NCBI RefSeq assembly: GCF_003130205.1
Contig: NZ_NRDF01000010.1
Coordinates: 1 to 64,000, forward strand
Reading direction: 5' to 3'
Origin: Aggregatibacter actinomycetemcomitans
Lineage (GTDB): Bacteria; Pseudomonadota; Gammaproteobacteria; Enterobacterales; Pasteurellaceae
DNA: 64,000 nucleotides
Positions 47,462 through 57,424 of this stretch are shown in pieces (position 1 is the stretch's first letter; each line of letters starts with the position of its first letter). The notes below the pieces were generated by a model. The model was not told the origin of the DNA and searched no databases. It was given only the letters and a program-made list of their open reading frames with translations. The position numbers were made by a program, and so were the translations under genes.

Positions 47462-48010
47462 ATGTCATTCGATAAACAAAATCTGATTTGGATTGATTTA
47501 GAAATGACCGGGCTTGATCCGGAAAAAGAACGTATTATTGAAATCGCCACCATCGTGACCGATAAAAATTTAAACATCCTTGCCGAGGGCCCTGTCCTTG
47601 CTATTCACCAGCCCGATGCGTTACTGAATAAAATGAGTGAATGGTGTGTAAAAACCCACACGGCAAACGGCTTGATCGAACGTGTTAAAGCCAGCAAACT
47701 CACCAAACGCGCGGCAGAGCTACAAACACTTGATTTCTTAAAAAAATACGTTCCGAAAGGCGCCTCCCCGATTTGTGGCAACAGCGTTGCGCAGGACAAA
47801 CGCTTCCTGTTTAAATACATGCCTGAACTTGCCGACTATTTTCATTATCGCCACCTTGACGTCAGCACCTTAAAAGAACTTGCCGCCCGCTGGAAACCGG
47901 ACATTTTAAACGGCTTTAATAAGCAAAATACGCATTTGGCGCTGGACGATATTCGTGAATCTATCAAAGAGTTAGCCTATTATCGTGAACATTTTTTGAA
48001 GATGGACTAA
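47462..48010 (+). CDS. orn: Oligoribonuclease
   Basis: 182 residues from ATG 47462; the upstream extension covers the promoter and an uptake signal and is rejected. DEDD exonuclease: [10 protein letters not shown], then [13 protein letters not shown] and [11 protein letters not shown]. Degrades 2-5-nt RNAs. Confidence 0.97.
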   Translation: MSFDKQNLIWIDLEMTGLDPEKERIIEIATIVTDKNLNILAEGPVLAIHQPDALLNKMSEWCVKTHTANGLIERVKASKLTKRAAELQTLDFLKKYVPKGASPICGNSVAQDKRFLFKYMPELADYFHYRHLDVSTLKELAARWKPDILNGFNKQNTHLALDDIRESIKELAYYREHFLKMD

Positions 48011-48055
48011 ATCGTCGAATATATAAACAAGTGCGTAATTTCCACGATTTTATAC

Positions 48056-48083
48056 TTGCACTGCACAAAAATATTCGTATAAT
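48056..48083 (+). promoter_or_regulatory. Promoter of tRNA-Gly
   Basis: TTGCAC (48056-48061), 16-bp spacer, TATAAT (48078-48083), 26 bp before the tRNA. Confidence 0.85.
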
Positions 48084-48108
48084 GCCGTCTCATTCGTTTT
48101 ATGTGAAC

Positions 48109-48184
<76 letters not shown>

Positions 48185-48191
48185 AATTTAC

Positions 48192-48222
48192 AATCCCTCG
48201 CCTTTCAGCGAGGGATTTTTTA
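48192..48222 (+). terminator. Terminator of tRNA-Gly
   Basis: AATCCCTCGC (48192-48201) and GCGAGGGATT (48208-48217) with a T-run. Confidence 0.9.
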
Positions 48223-48418
48223 TTCTGTGCGCGACCTTGAGACTGAAAAGTGCGGTCAGAATTCCCAGTGTTTTTCAATACAAACTGACAAATCTTTAAC
48301 TTATCTTTACATTGGCATATCCCTAATGCTATTGAGTTTATAAGTTATTAGGTATAAAATTAGCACTCTTACTTTGTCTTTTCTGTTATCTTCAGTCTTA
48401 AACCTAAAGAACCAATTT

Positions 48419-50044
48419 ATGTTTAAAAAATTTCTTAATTATCTAAATAGCCGAATCTTTTGGATTTGGCTACTCTTTTTCTCATTTATTACGCTTATTA
48501 TATCACCTGAGAATACTATTTATTATGGCATGTTTGTAATATACATTATCTATTATTTAATATTCTCACTAAATCAGAAATTATTCTGGAGCCTTATTAC
48601 ATTCGTTATCATAACGTTATCTATTTATCAGCCTATATATTTATCTTATGGAAACTTAAACTCCGGAGTTGTTGCTGCTTTTTTTGAAACCAACCCGGAA
48701 GAATCTTTTGAATTTTTAGGAAAATTAAAATTTAGCCAATTTTTACTGCCATTCTTATTTATTTTATCCGGATATATTTTATATAGACTAAGAAAACAAG
48801 CAATACCGGAAACCCCACCGACTCAACAAGAAATGAAACTTCAAAAGATCTTAAAGTATGCATTAACGGCAGTAGCAATTCTGAGTATTATTTGGCTCCC
48901 TACAAAACATCATTTCGATTATGCTTCCACAGAACAAGTAGATTCCCGTTGGACTTTAGCCAACAGCCCAATAAATCTGATTTCGTTTTATGCGAATATA
49001 ATAGACAGTGTGAGCGAATATTATAGTGATAAAGAAGACTTAGAATCAGCTAAAAGTATGCGATCTCTTTGGCATATTATTTCCAGTCATCCTAAATATA
49101 AAAATTATGTGCTAATTATCGGCGAAAGTGCGAGAAAGGATTATATGTCAAGCTATGGTTTTAAGTTACCGACAACACCCTTCCTGGATAAAACGAATGG
49201 ATATATTAATGCGGGTTATATTTCTGCTGCGCCGGCAACATACCATTCACTATTAAATACATTGTACTTTAAACCCAAAGATAAGGGAGAAAAAAATTAT
49301 TCTTTTAATATTATTACGTTAGCGAAGGCTGCCGGTATAAAGACCTTCTGGTTGTCAAACCAAGGGTGTATAGGAAAATATGACACGTTGGCAAGCAGAT
49401 CAGGTGCAAGTGCAGATTTTCATTACTTCACGAAAAAAGGTGGATTTATTACTAATAATACCGATGATTTTAAATTACTGGATGAGCTTAAAGTCAAATT
49501 TAAAGAGAAAAGTTACGCAAATGATACTCGGCTATTTGTCATTCATTTGATGGGATCGCATCGTAATTTTTGCCAGAGAATCACAAAAGATGAAAAAGAA
49601 TATGAATTTATTAATGAAAGTTTATCCTGTTATGTCAATAGTATTTTAAAAACAGATAAATTAATTGAAGAGATCGTCTATTTATTAAAAGCACAGAATG
49701 AAAGCTATTCTTTAATTTATTTTTCAGATCATGGATTATCGCACAAAAATAAAGAAAGCAAAGAAGAAATAGATTTAGATTTTGGCGAAGAATCAAAACA
49801 AAATTTTGAAGTACCTTTTGTTAAACTTTCCAGTGATGACACATCAAGAAATTTAGTGAATGTGAAGCGAAGTGCATTTAACTTTATCTATGGTTATGCA
49901 GAATGGTTAGGAATAAAAACAGAAGAATTAAATAATGGTTATGAGTTTTTCTCAAATAAAGATGATAAAGACATTAAGGTATTTAATTTCAAAGAAAATA
50001 TTTCTTATGACACATTAAAAAACGACAATATACCGAATTTTTAA
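48419..50044 (+). CDS. Phosphoethanolamine transferase (lipid A/LOS type)
   Basis: 541 residues from ATG 48419; an in-frame TTG further upstream is rejected. N-terminal ~170 residues hold five membrane segments. The C-terminal periplasmic sulfatase-like domain has LIIGESARKDYMSSYG, the probable nucleophile Thr in APATYHSLLNTL, HLMGSH and FSDHGLSH. EptA/EptC/CptA enzymes add phosphoethanolamine to lipid A or core heptose; which target applies is not shown. AT-rich, first gene of the island, same strand as the next five genes. Confidence 0.85.
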   Translation: MFKKFLNYLNSRIFWIWLLFFSFITLIISPENTIYYGMFVIYIIYYLIFSLNQKLFWSLITFVIITLSIYQPIYLSYGNLNSGVVAAFFETNPEESFEFLGKLKFSQFLLPFLFILSGYILYRLRKQAIPETPPTQQEMKLQKILKYALTAVAILSIIWLPTKHHFDYASTEQVDSRWTLANSPINLISFYANIIDSVSEYYSDKEDLESAKSMRSLWHIISSHPKYKNYVLIIGESARKDYMSSYGFKLPTTPFLDKTNGYINAGYISAAPATYHSLLNTLYFKPKDKGEKNYSFNIITLAKAAGIKTFWLSNQGCIGKYDTLASRSGASADFHYFTKKGGFITNNTDDFKLLDELKVKFKEKSYANDTRLFVIHLMGSHRNFCQRITKDEKEYEFINESLSCYVNSILKTDKLIEEIVYLLKAQNESYSLIYFSDHGLSHKNKESKEEIDLDFGEESKQNFEVPFVKLSSDDTSRNLVNVKRSAFNFIYGYAEWLGIKTEELNNGYEFFSNKDDKDIKVFNFKENISYDTLKNDNIPNF

Positions 50045-50072
50045 ATTATAATTAAAACAATAGGATATCATA

Positions 50073-50690
50073 ATGGATAAATATTCTACCGGAACAGTAA
50101 AATCTGTATTTTTTATGTCCGGCTTTGCTGCCTTAATTTATCAAATAGCATGGCAAAGAATGTTATTTACTGCTTTTGGCGTAGATTTAGAATCAATCAC
50201 TGTTATTATTGCCGTCTTTATGGCCGGATTAGGCGTAGGTGCTTATTTTGGCGGACGCATTGCAGATAAATTTCCTAAACAAATTATTTTACTCTTCGCA
50301 TTAACAGAAATCGGGATTGGTACATTCGGTTTCTCAAGCCCCACACTAATTAATTTAACCCAAGCGTTATTTTTACATTCGGCACTTCTTACTGTCGCGT
50401 TCTCTAACTTTGTTTTATTGCTATTCCCTACGTTTCTAATGGGAAGCACTCTTCCCTTACTAACGCAATATTTAAACCAACACTTTGATAATATTGGCAA
50501 TAATATAGGCTGGTTATACTTTACCAATACTTTAGGCGCGGCATTTGCCTGTATAACAACCGGGTTTATCTTATTCAATTATTTTACAATCACACAAGTA
50601 ATCTACTTGGCAGCAATTATTAATTATCTTGTAGCGACAATTATATTCTTAAAATACGGGAAAAAAGGAATCAGTCATGACAATCACTAA
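50073..50690 (+). CDS. Spermidine-synthase-like membrane protein, N-terminal half only
   Basis: 205 residues, about six membrane segments, no cytoplasmic enzyme domain. The opening VFFMSGFAALIYQIAWQRML and GLGVGAYFGGRIAD, then LLFPTFLMGSTLPLLTQYL, are typical of the membrane part of large spermidine-synthase-like proteins. It overlaps the next gene by 14 bp. The next protein begins with a related segment, suggesting a duplicated pair working as two halves. Confidence 0.75.
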   Translation: MDKYSTGTVKSVFFMSGFAALIYQIAWQRMLFTAFGVDLESITVIIAVFMAGLGVGAYFGGRIADKFPKQIILLFALTEIGIGTFGFSSPTLINLTQALFLHSALLTVAFSNFVLLLFPTFLMGSTLPLLTQYLNQHFDNIGNNIGWLYFTNTLGAAFACITTGFILFNYFTITQVIYLAAIINYLVATIIFLKYGKKGISHDNH

Positions 50691-52185
50691 AAAAGCAATA
50701 ATATTATCTTTTCTAAGTGGCTTCCTAAGCTTAGGATTAGAAGTGATTTGGATTAGACTTTTTGGTTTCTACGGTCTTTCTCTACCCCAAATATTTTCTT
50801 TAACGCTTGCCTTATTTTTATTGGGTATCGCTTGTGGTTCTTTAATTGGCAAGCGTTTATGTCAATCAGAAAAAGGAACCATTCAATATATTGGGTATTC
50901 TTTTCTGCTATCTTCAATTTTTGATTGCTTAACAATCTCACTAATAATTAATTTCCCTATTGAGGGTATGTTAGGTATCTTTATCGTATGCATATTCTTC
51001 AGCGCATTGCTAAGAGGAATTGTGTTCCCAATTGTTCATCATTTAGGTGCGGAACAGAAAAAAACAGGTGCAGCAATTTCTAATGTCTATTTTGCTAATG
51101 TTCTGGGATGTACAATTTCTCCGATATTAATTGGATTTTACCTCCTTGACATTTTTACTACACAGCAAACATATTTTATCATCACATTTATTACGCTGGT
51201 TACAGCCGCATTCTGCATACAAGAAAAATGGCTAAAAAGCACAACCGCTCTTATGGCTGCTATTATTATAGCGACAACCTTCGTTTTACCTGAAAATATG
51301 ATTCATTCATTAGCCAAGAAAAAAGATGAAAACGGGAAATACTTAAAATTAGAGAAACTTATTGAGAATAAACATGGTTTTATTCAAGTATACCTAAGCG
51401 AAAACAATGATGAACTCGTATTCGGCGGTAATGCTTATGATGGTATGCTAAATACAAATTTGAATCATAGTCATAATGGCATTGAAAGAGCTTATTTATT
51501 ACCGGTTATTGCACCTCATGCGAAAAACATTCTTGTTATCGGTTTAAGCACAGCCTCTTGGACGAGAGTTTTAACATCAATGCCCGAATTGGAATCAATG
51601 ACTGTTATTGAATTAAATCCAGGCTATCCTAAGCTAGCCGGGATGTACTCTGAAATGGGCAAATTTCTGCAAGATAAGCGGGTCAATCTCATCACTGATG
51701 ATGGTCGCCGTTGGTTAAACCGTAATCCGGAGAAAAAATTTGACTTTATTCTAATGAATACCACATTTCATTGGAGAAATTATGCATCTAATTTACTTAG
51801 TAAAGAGTTTTTAGAATTAACAAAATCACATTTAAATGAAAATGGTTTTATCTATTTCAACACAACGGAATCATATGATGCATACTACACCTCAAAAGAA
51901 GTTTTCCCTCATGTTTATCAATATATGAATATGTCACTAGCTTCACTGAATCCGATCAGCGCACTAACCAAAGATCAAATTACGTCCGGATTATCAAGAT
52001 TAAAATGGGAAAATGGAAGTCATGTCTTTAGTTCACAAGAAGAGTTAGAGAAAGGCGTTAATACTATTTTTATAAAACCTCTAATTCGTTATGAAGAGAT
52101 AAATTTCCAAAATTTAGGACGCCCATTAGAAATAATTACAGATGGAAACATGATTCCGGAATATAAATATGGATTTTTTAATTAG
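50677..52185 (+). CDS. Spermidine-synthase-like membrane protein with SAM-fold domain
   Basis: 502 residues. The first ~205 are six to seven membrane segments (FLSGFLSLGLEVIWIRLFG), the rest a Rossmann SAM-type domain. The usual glycine-rich motif is altered (LVIGLSTASW), the acidic end VIELNPGY is kept, and DDGRRWLNR is present. The aminopropyltransferase catalytic Asp after it is replaced (FILMNTTFHWRNY). True spermidine synthesis is therefore unlikely. Its place between lipid and glycan genes suggests surface modification, but function is unknown. Confidence 0.75.
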   Translation: MTITKKAIILSFLSGFLSLGLEVIWIRLFGFYGLSLPQIFSLTLALFLLGIACGSLIGKRLCQSEKGTIQYIGYSFLLSSIFDCLTISLIINFPIEGMLGIFIVCIFFSALLRGIVFPIVHHLGAEQKKTGAAISNVYFANVLGCTISPILIGFYLLDIFTTQQTYFIITFITLVTAAFCIQEKWLKSTTALMAAIIIATTFVLPENMIHSLAKKKDENGKYLKLEKLIENKHGFIQVYLSENNDELVFGGNAYDGMLNTNLNHSHNGIERAYLLPVIAPHAKNILVIGLSTASWTRVLTSMPELESMTVIELNPGYPKLAGMYSEMGKFLQDKRVNLITDDGRRWLNRNPEKKFDFILMNTTFHWRNYASNLLSKEFLELTKSHLNENGFIYFNTTESYDAYYTSKEVFPHVYQYMNMSLASLNPISALTKDQITSGLSRLKWENGSHVFSSQEELEKGVNTIFIKPLIRYEEINFQNLGRPLEIITDGNMIPEYKYGFFN

Positions 52186-52192
52186 GTAAATT

Positions 52193-53113
52193 ATGAATCA
52201 ATCAATCAATCAATCAATTTCAATATTAATTCCTTGTTATAATGAAGAACATAGTATATCCGATACTGTTCTCTCATTTAGATCCGCTTTGCCTTTGGCA
52301 AAAATCTATGTTTATGATAATAATTCGACAGATAAAACTTTTGAAATAGCAATTAAACTAGATTGTATTGTACGCAATGAACCTAAACAAGGAAAAGGTG
52401 CTGTCGTTCGCAGAATGTTTGCAGATATTGATGCAGACATTTATATTCTGGTGGATGGAGATAATACCTACGATGCCAACATTGCTCCGGATTTAGTTAA
52501 CACCCTGATTCAGGAGAATCTGGATATGATAATCGGGGCGCGAAATAGAAAATCAGAATCCTACCCTAAAGGTCATATACTGGGTAATAAAATTTTTTCA
52601 AAAATAATTAGTTATTTTTTTAATTCAACTATAAATGATCTTTTTTCCGGCTATAGAATAATGACGAAACGTTTTGTCAAATCTTTACCATTAATCAGTA
52701 ATGGGTTTGAAATTGAAACAGAGATGACGGTATTAGCATTACAATTAAACATGCCAATAAAGGAAATTCCCACTAACTATAGTTCAAGAAAAGAAAATAG
52801 CAAGAGCAAGTTAAGAACATATAGAGATGGGTTTAAAATATTAAGTTTTATTTTCTTCTTAATTAGAGAGCAAAAACCGCTATTATTTTTTATGACACTC
52901 TCTTTACTTTGCACACTATTTTCACTGATTAGTGGCACTTCCGTTATCTTCCAGTATCTCAAGCTTGGCACTGTACTAAAAATATCCACTGCTGTATTCG
53001 CTACCGGCATGGGAATTCTGGCTATATTATTTTTTGCAATTGCATTAATTCTAGACTCAATATCCAATGCAAGAAAAGAACTTAAAAGAATGAATTATCT
53101 AAATATTAAATAA
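52193..53113 (+). CDS. Phase-variable GtrB-like glycosyltransferase (GT2)
   Basis: 306 residues. GT2 domain: ISILIPCYNEE, DNNSTD, VDGDNTYD (DxD) and FSGYRIMTKRF, then two C-terminal membrane helices (about 230-290). This is the layout of polyprenyl-phosphate hexosyltransferases (GtrB/DPM1) that charge the carrier lipid. Codons 2-8 are five CAAT repeats (MNQSINQS). Loss or gain of a unit would shift the frame; with five it is ON. A GtrA-like gene starts 2 bp after it. Confidence 0.85.
   Translation: MNQSINQSISILIPCYNEEHSISDTVLSFRSALPLAKIYVYDNNSTDKTFEIAIKLDCIVRNEPKQGKGAVVRRMFADIDADIYILVDGDNTYDANIAPDLVNTLIQENLDMIIGARNRKSESYPKGHILGNKIFSKIISYFFNSTINDLFSGYRIMTKRFVKSLPLISNGFEIETEMTVLALQLNMPIKEIPTNYSSRKENSKSKLRTYRDGFKILSFIFFLIREQKPLLFFMTLSLLCTLFSLISGTSVIFQYLKLGTVLKISTAVFATGMGILAILFFAIALILDSISNARKELKRMNYLNIK
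52199..52218 (+). repeat. Five tandem CAAT repeats at the start of the glycosyltransferase gene
   Basis: (CAAT)5, beginning 6 bases into the gene. Haemophilus lic genes use the same unit at the same place for phase variation. Confidence 0.92.
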
Positions 53114-53115
53114 AA

Positions 53116-53475
53116 ATGATGAAGCAATTCTTTCGATACTTCTCAGTGGGTATCATAAATACAATAATACACTGGGGAGTATTTTATCTTTTTTATCGGT
53201 TAACATACATACAGTCATTAAGCAACCTTATAGGATTCAGTGCCGCCGTAATATTCTCTTTTTTTGTAAATTCAAAATATACATTTGAAAAAGAAATTAA
53301 TATTATACGAATGGTTTTCTATGTTTCCTTCATGGGTTTAATGAGTTATCTCATAGGATTGATAGCCGATAAAATAGAAGCGCTTCCGGCAATTACGCTA
53401 ATAATCTCTTCCGGTATAAGCCTAATCCTAGGTTTTTTATATTCCAGATATATTATTTTCAGAAATAAGAAGTAA
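53116..53475 (+). CDS. GtrA-family flippase-like membrane protein
   Basis: 119 residues with four membrane segments. FFRYFSVGIINTIIHWGVFY and FFVNSKYTFEK are GtrA-family hallmarks. GtrA proteins are thought to flip lipid-linked sugar to the periplasm. Directly follows the GtrB-like gene. Confidence 0.88.
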   Translation: MMKQFFRYFSVGIINTIIHWGVFYLFYRLTYIQSLSNLIGFSAAVIFSFFVNSKYTFEKEINIIRMVFYVSFMGLMSYLIGLIADKIEALPAITLIISSGISLILGFLYSRYIIFRNKK

Positions 53476-53499
53476 TAATTAAACACTACAAAGGTTTAT

Positions 53500-55293
53500 A
53501 TGTATAAAAAATTATTGATAAATAATGACATAAAAAAATTAGTTTATATCTCTTGTATTATTTGGATATTATGTGCTACTTTTTTAATTATACGGAACTG
53601 GAGTGATGTCGCAAATTTCGCATTGAGTGATACTGATGATCTTATGCGCTATCATCAATACAGTGAATGGTTAAAAAATGGGAATTGGTATTTACTGCCG
53701 GATCCTCAATTTAACCCACAAGACGGTGTTATCATGCACTGGTCCAGAGTTGTGGATATTCCATTAGCCAGTGTAGCCCTGCTTGCTTCTATTTTCACCG
53801 ATTGGAACACCGCATTCACCATATCGAATGTTATAACACCACTCCTTTATCTATTAATTTTTTTATTAATTATATCATTCATATCTTACCGTTTATTTGG
53901 GCTGGAGACAGCTAAAATAGCAATGCTGTTTCCGCTATTAGCACCAATTAGTTATCGTTTTCTTCCGGGTGCTTTAGATCACCATAATCTTCAGTTTATT
54001 TTATTAATATCTTTTTGCATTTTCTCTATAGCAAAAAATAAACAAAATCAAAACGGGCAGCCATTTTTTATAGCGATAAGTATAGTTTTATCATTATGGA
54101 TAGGTCTAGAAAACATATATAGTTTTGTTGCCATTTTAATACTATTTGTTTTATATGGTTTGCTGAATAATTTATATTACTTAGAATTAGCCAAAAAAAT
54201 ATGCCTGCATAGTAGTATTCTATCTTTTGCAGTATTAATACTAAACAGACCTGTAAATGAATTATTTATCCCACAATATGACGCTTTATCGTTTCCATTC
54301 TTACTTTGTTTTATTGCAGGATCTATTCTTTGTACTTTATTGATTAAGTTCTCTATTCATTTTACTAACAAAATTAAAAAAATTGCTTTTTTGTGTGTAA
54401 CAGGTATTGCTTTAGTTCTGCCTATCATAATTATTTATCCAAACCTAATAAAAGGAGGGTATGCCGACTACCCTATTTTCCTTAAGGATAACTGGCTATC
54501 TTTTGTCTCTGAAGCAAGACCATTAACTGTGACAATATCTCAGGATATCGGAGATATAGGTTATTTTATTGCGATTCTTCCTGCTATCATTTCTCCATTA
54601 TTTTTATCTGATAAAAAGGAATTAAATTACTGGATTATATATATCGCTTTAATCACTAATTTATTACTGGCAATATTTTGGCAAGTAAGAATGTTCTATA
54701 CAGCAATGTCTGTTGCAATTCCCTTACAAGCTTATACTTGCTACTCATTAAGAGAGAAATGTTCATTACCGATAACAAAAACTATCATTTTATTTTTATC
54801 AATACCTACATTTCTATTGATTTCAACTAAAATAATCATAAATTTCAACGATGAAGATGAATCCAAACAAATTTATGATGAAAAATATAACAATAGCTAC
54901 TATGCGACAAAAAAATTACTTAATAAAAACAATTTAGAAAACAAAGTGATATTACCTCCTATTGACTTAGGTGCTGCTGTTATTGCTACTACATCCAATG
55001 CTTCTATTTCTGCGCCTTACCACAGAAATATAAGAGGAAATTCTGATACAATGCGATTTTATACGTCAGTGAATACAGATGATGCAGAAAAATATTTAAT
55101 TAGAAATAAGGTGGATTATATTCTGATTGAGAAAAATTTTGCCAATGTTTTAGCCGATAAATATAAAGAGAAAGAAATCATGGCTCAAAAATTAATAGAT
55201 AAGAAAGATATACCTGATTATCTTGAATTTATTGACACCAATGAAAACTCTAATATTATTTTATATAAATTTATTAAACCCGAACTCAAATAA
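53500..55293 (+). CDS. Large GT-C-like membrane glycosyltransferase (GtrC role)
   Basis: 597 residues, about ten to twelve membrane segments and a C-terminal soluble domain from ~450. The first periplasmic loop carries an acidic motif SDTDDLMRYHQYSEW, as in GT-C enzymes that use lipid-linked sugars; DHHN follows near residue 155. After gtrB- and gtrA-like genes this is where Gtr cassettes keep the element-specific transferase. Acceptor and sugar unknown. Confidence 0.7.
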   Translation: MYKKLLINNDIKKLVYISCIIWILCATFLIIRNWSDVANFALSDTDDLMRYHQYSEWLKNGNWYLLPDPQFNPQDGVIMHWSRVVDIPLASVALLASIFTDWNTAFTISNVITPLLYLLIFLLIISFISYRLFGLETAKIAMLFPLLAPISYRFLPGALDHHNLQFILLISFCIFSIAKNKQNQNGQPFFIAISIVLSLWIGLENIYSFVAILILFVLYGLLNNLYYLELAKKICLHSSILSFAVLILNRPVNELFIPQYDALSFPFLLCFIAGSILCTLLIKFSIHFTNKIKKIAFLCVTGIALVLPIIIIYPNLIKGGYADYPIFLKDNWLSFVSEARPLTVTISQDIGDIGYFIAILPAIISPLFLSDKKELNYWIIYIALITNLLLAIFWQVRMFYTAMSVAIPLQAYTCYSLREKCSLPITKTIILFLSIPTFLLISTKIIINFNDEDESKQIYDEKYNNSYYATKKLLNKNNLENKVILPPIDLGAAVIATTSNASISAPYHRNIRGNSDTMRFYTSVNTDDAEKYLIRNKVDYILIEKNFANVLADKYKEKEIMAQKLIDKKDIPDYLEFIDTNENSNIILYKFIKPELK

Positions 55294-55306
55294 CTTAACT
55301 ATAATG

Positions 55307-55350
55307 TAATGAGAAAAAGTCATTTTTTAAAATAATGACTTTTTCTCATT
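55307..55350 (+). terminator. Terminator at the end of the glycosylation island
   Basis: AATGAGAAAAAGTCAT and ATGACTTTTTCTCATT, 16-bp perfect arms separated by a T/A-rich loop. Confidence 0.85.
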
Positions 55351-55448
55351 TAAAATGCCCACTATAACCATATATCAATTCAAAGCCACTACGTAATCCC
55401 TCCAAAGTGCGGTACAATTCCCCACTATTTTTTAAACTGACAAACAGC

Positions 55449-55943
55449 ATGATCGATAGATTTAGCCAATATATTTCTGATGAAAATGCCATGTGCGCCT
55501 TTGGGGCAAAACTTATCAATGCGATAAGCCATGTTCCGAATAAGCAAGGCATTGCACTTTATTTGAACGGTGATCTTGGCGCGGGGAAAACGACCTTAAG
55601 CCGTGGGATGATTCAAGCTTTGGGCTATCAAGGTAAAGTAAAAAGCCCGACTTACACGTTAGTAGAAGAATATCGATTCCGCGACAAAATCGTTTACCAT
55701 TTTGATTTGTATCGTCTTGCCGATCCTGAAGAGTTGGAATTTATGGGCATTCGTGATTATTTTAGCGAAAACACGCTTTGCTTGATTGAGTGGGCGGAGA
55801 AAGGAGCAGGCATGCTTATGGCGGCAGATTTATTGGTCAACATTGCCTATGCGGAAACTGCCCGTCATATTGAGTTGATTGCCCAATCGCCAATCGGCAG
55901 ACAGATTATTGAACAATTAGATAACGATGATGTACCACAATGA
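55449..55943 (+). CDS. tsaE: tRNA threonylcarbamoyladenosine ATPase TsaE
   Basis: 164 residues from ATG 55449. An upstream GTG in the same frame is part of an uptake signal and is rejected. P-loop [10 protein letters not shown], then [23 protein letters not shown] and LIEWAEK. Essential ATPase for t6A formation with TsaB/TsaD. ATGA overlap with amiB. Confidence 0.95.
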   Translation: MIDRFSQYISDENAMCAFGAKLINAISHVPNKQGIALYLNGDLGAGKTTLSRGMIQALGYQGKVKSPTYTLVEEYRFRDKIVYHFDLYRLADPEELEFMGIRDYFSENTLCLIEWAEKGAGMLMAADLLVNIAYAETARHIELIAQSPIGRQIIEQLDNDDVPQ

Positions 55944-57424
55944 AACTCGGCAATATCTTTAAATTATTTCTTATCAACAGCATTTTTTTCTGTGCAATGC
56001 CCGTTCTCGCTGATAATGCATGGACGATTGCCGTTGATCCCGGTCATGGCGGGAAAGACCCGGGTGCTATCGGGCGCAACTTAAAAATTTATGAAAAAAA
56101 TGTGACACTTTCTATCGCTCGTGAACTAAAAGCACTTTTAGATAAGGATCCGCGTTTTCATGCCGTATTAACCCGCAACGGCGATTACTTTATTTCCGTG
56201 CCGCAACGTTCCGAAATCGCGCGTAAACACAAAGCCAATTATTTGGTTTCCATTCATGCGGATTCTTCCGAAACCCCGAATTTACGCGGCGCTTCCGTTT
56301 GGGTGTTGTCAAACCGTCGCGCCAATGACGAAATGGGGCAATGGCTGGAAGATCATGAAAAACGTTCGGAGCTTTTGGGCGGAGCGGGTAGCGTGCTCGC
56401 CTCACATAATGAAAAATATCTGGATCAAACGGTGTTAGATTTGCAATTCGGGCATAGCCAACGGGTGGGTTATGAATTAGGCAGTATCGTGCTACGCCAT
56501 TTTTCCCAAATTGCTTCTTTAAGCCGCCCTACCCCACGCCATGCAAGTCTTGGCGTCTTGCGTTCACCGGATATTCCATCCATTTTGGTAGAAACGGGCT
56601 TTCTCTCCAACCAGGATGAAGAACTGAAATTAAGCACTCCCGCCTACCGTAAAAAAATTGCAAAAGCCATTTACAACGGTTTGGTCGAATATCGTCGTCA
56701 AAATTATAAAGCCGAGCCAAAAATTCCGACCATAAAAACACCTGAAAAATCCACCGCACTTGACGTGACGGACAGTGGTATTCGCCATAAGGTGAAATCA
56801 GGCGAAGGCTTAGGTAAATTGGCTGAGAAATACCATGTCAATGCCGCGGATATCGTTGCCTTAAACAAATTAAAACGCAAAAGATTGTGGGTGGGCGAAA
56901 CTATTAAAATCCCGGATAACGGCAAAAACAACGCAACCAACACGAAAGAAAACACCGAAACTAAACCGGAAAGTGCGGAAATTAAAGACAGCGGCATTCG
57001 CCATAAAGTGAAAAAAGGCGAAACTTTAACTAAACTTGCGGCGAAATATAAGGTTTCCGGTAACGATATTCTTACGCTCAATAAATTAAAGCGTAAAGAA
57101 CTGCAAATGGGTGAAACCATTAAAATTCCTGCCGTTGCCAAAGCGGAAGGCGCCATGAAAACCGAAACCAAAACAGAAAAAGAGAAAGCGGCAGAAGATA
57201 CGAAAACTAAAGACAAAAATACCTCGGGGAAAGGCAAAGCGGAAGTAAAACAAGCTGTGCCGACCTTCCATGCGGTGAAAAAAAATCAAACACTCTACTC
57301 CATCGCACGTGAGTATAATCTTTCGCCAAATACCTTGCTAAAACTGAACCCGCAATTAAAAAACGGCAAAGTGTTAAGCGGGCAAAAAATCCGACTGGTT
57401 GAAGACAAGCACGGGAAAAAATAA
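55940..57424 (+). CDS. amiB: N-acetylmuramoyl-L-alanine amidase AmiB with three LysM domains
   Basis: 494 residues. Signal peptide ends about PVLA-DN. Amidase_3 zinc ligands His36 (DPGHGG), Glu52 (YEKN), His106 (SIHADS) and Glu in LVETGFLS. Three LysM repeats (about 282-330, 353-398, 446-490) separated by Lys/Glu-rich linkers; E. coli AmiB has one. Splits septal peptidoglycan during division. Confidence 0.95.
   Translation: MKLGNIFKLFLINSIFFCAMPVLADNAWTIAVDPGHGGKDPGAIGRNLKIYEKNVTLSIARELKALLDKDPRFHAVLTRNGDYFISVPQRSEIARKHKANYLVSIHADSSETPNLRGASVWVLSNRRANDEMGQWLEDHEKRSELLGGAGSVLASHNEKYLDQTVLDLQFGHSQRVGYELGSIVLRHFSQIASLSRPTPRHASLGVLRSPDIPSILVETGFLSNQDEELKLSTPAYRKKIAKAIYNGLVEYRRQNYKAEPKIPTIKTPEKSTALDVTDSGIRHKVKSGEGLGKLAEKYHVNAADIVALNKLKRKRLWVGETIKIPDNGKNNATNTKENTETKPESAEIKDSGIRHKVKKGETLTKLAAKYKVSGNDILTLNKLKRKELQMGETIKIPAVAKAEGAMKTETKTEKEKAAEDTKTKDKNTSGKGKAEVKQAVPTFHAVKKNQTLYSIAREYNLSPNTLLKLNPQLKNGKVLSGQKIRLVEDKHGKK

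Noticed and set aside
50677-52185. Functional spermidine synthase
   Set aside because: Glycine-rich SAM motif and catalytic aspartate are not conserved.
57086-57289. Phe-rich minus-strand frame in the amiB linker region
   Set aside because: Shadow of the Lys/Glu-rich AmiB linkers.
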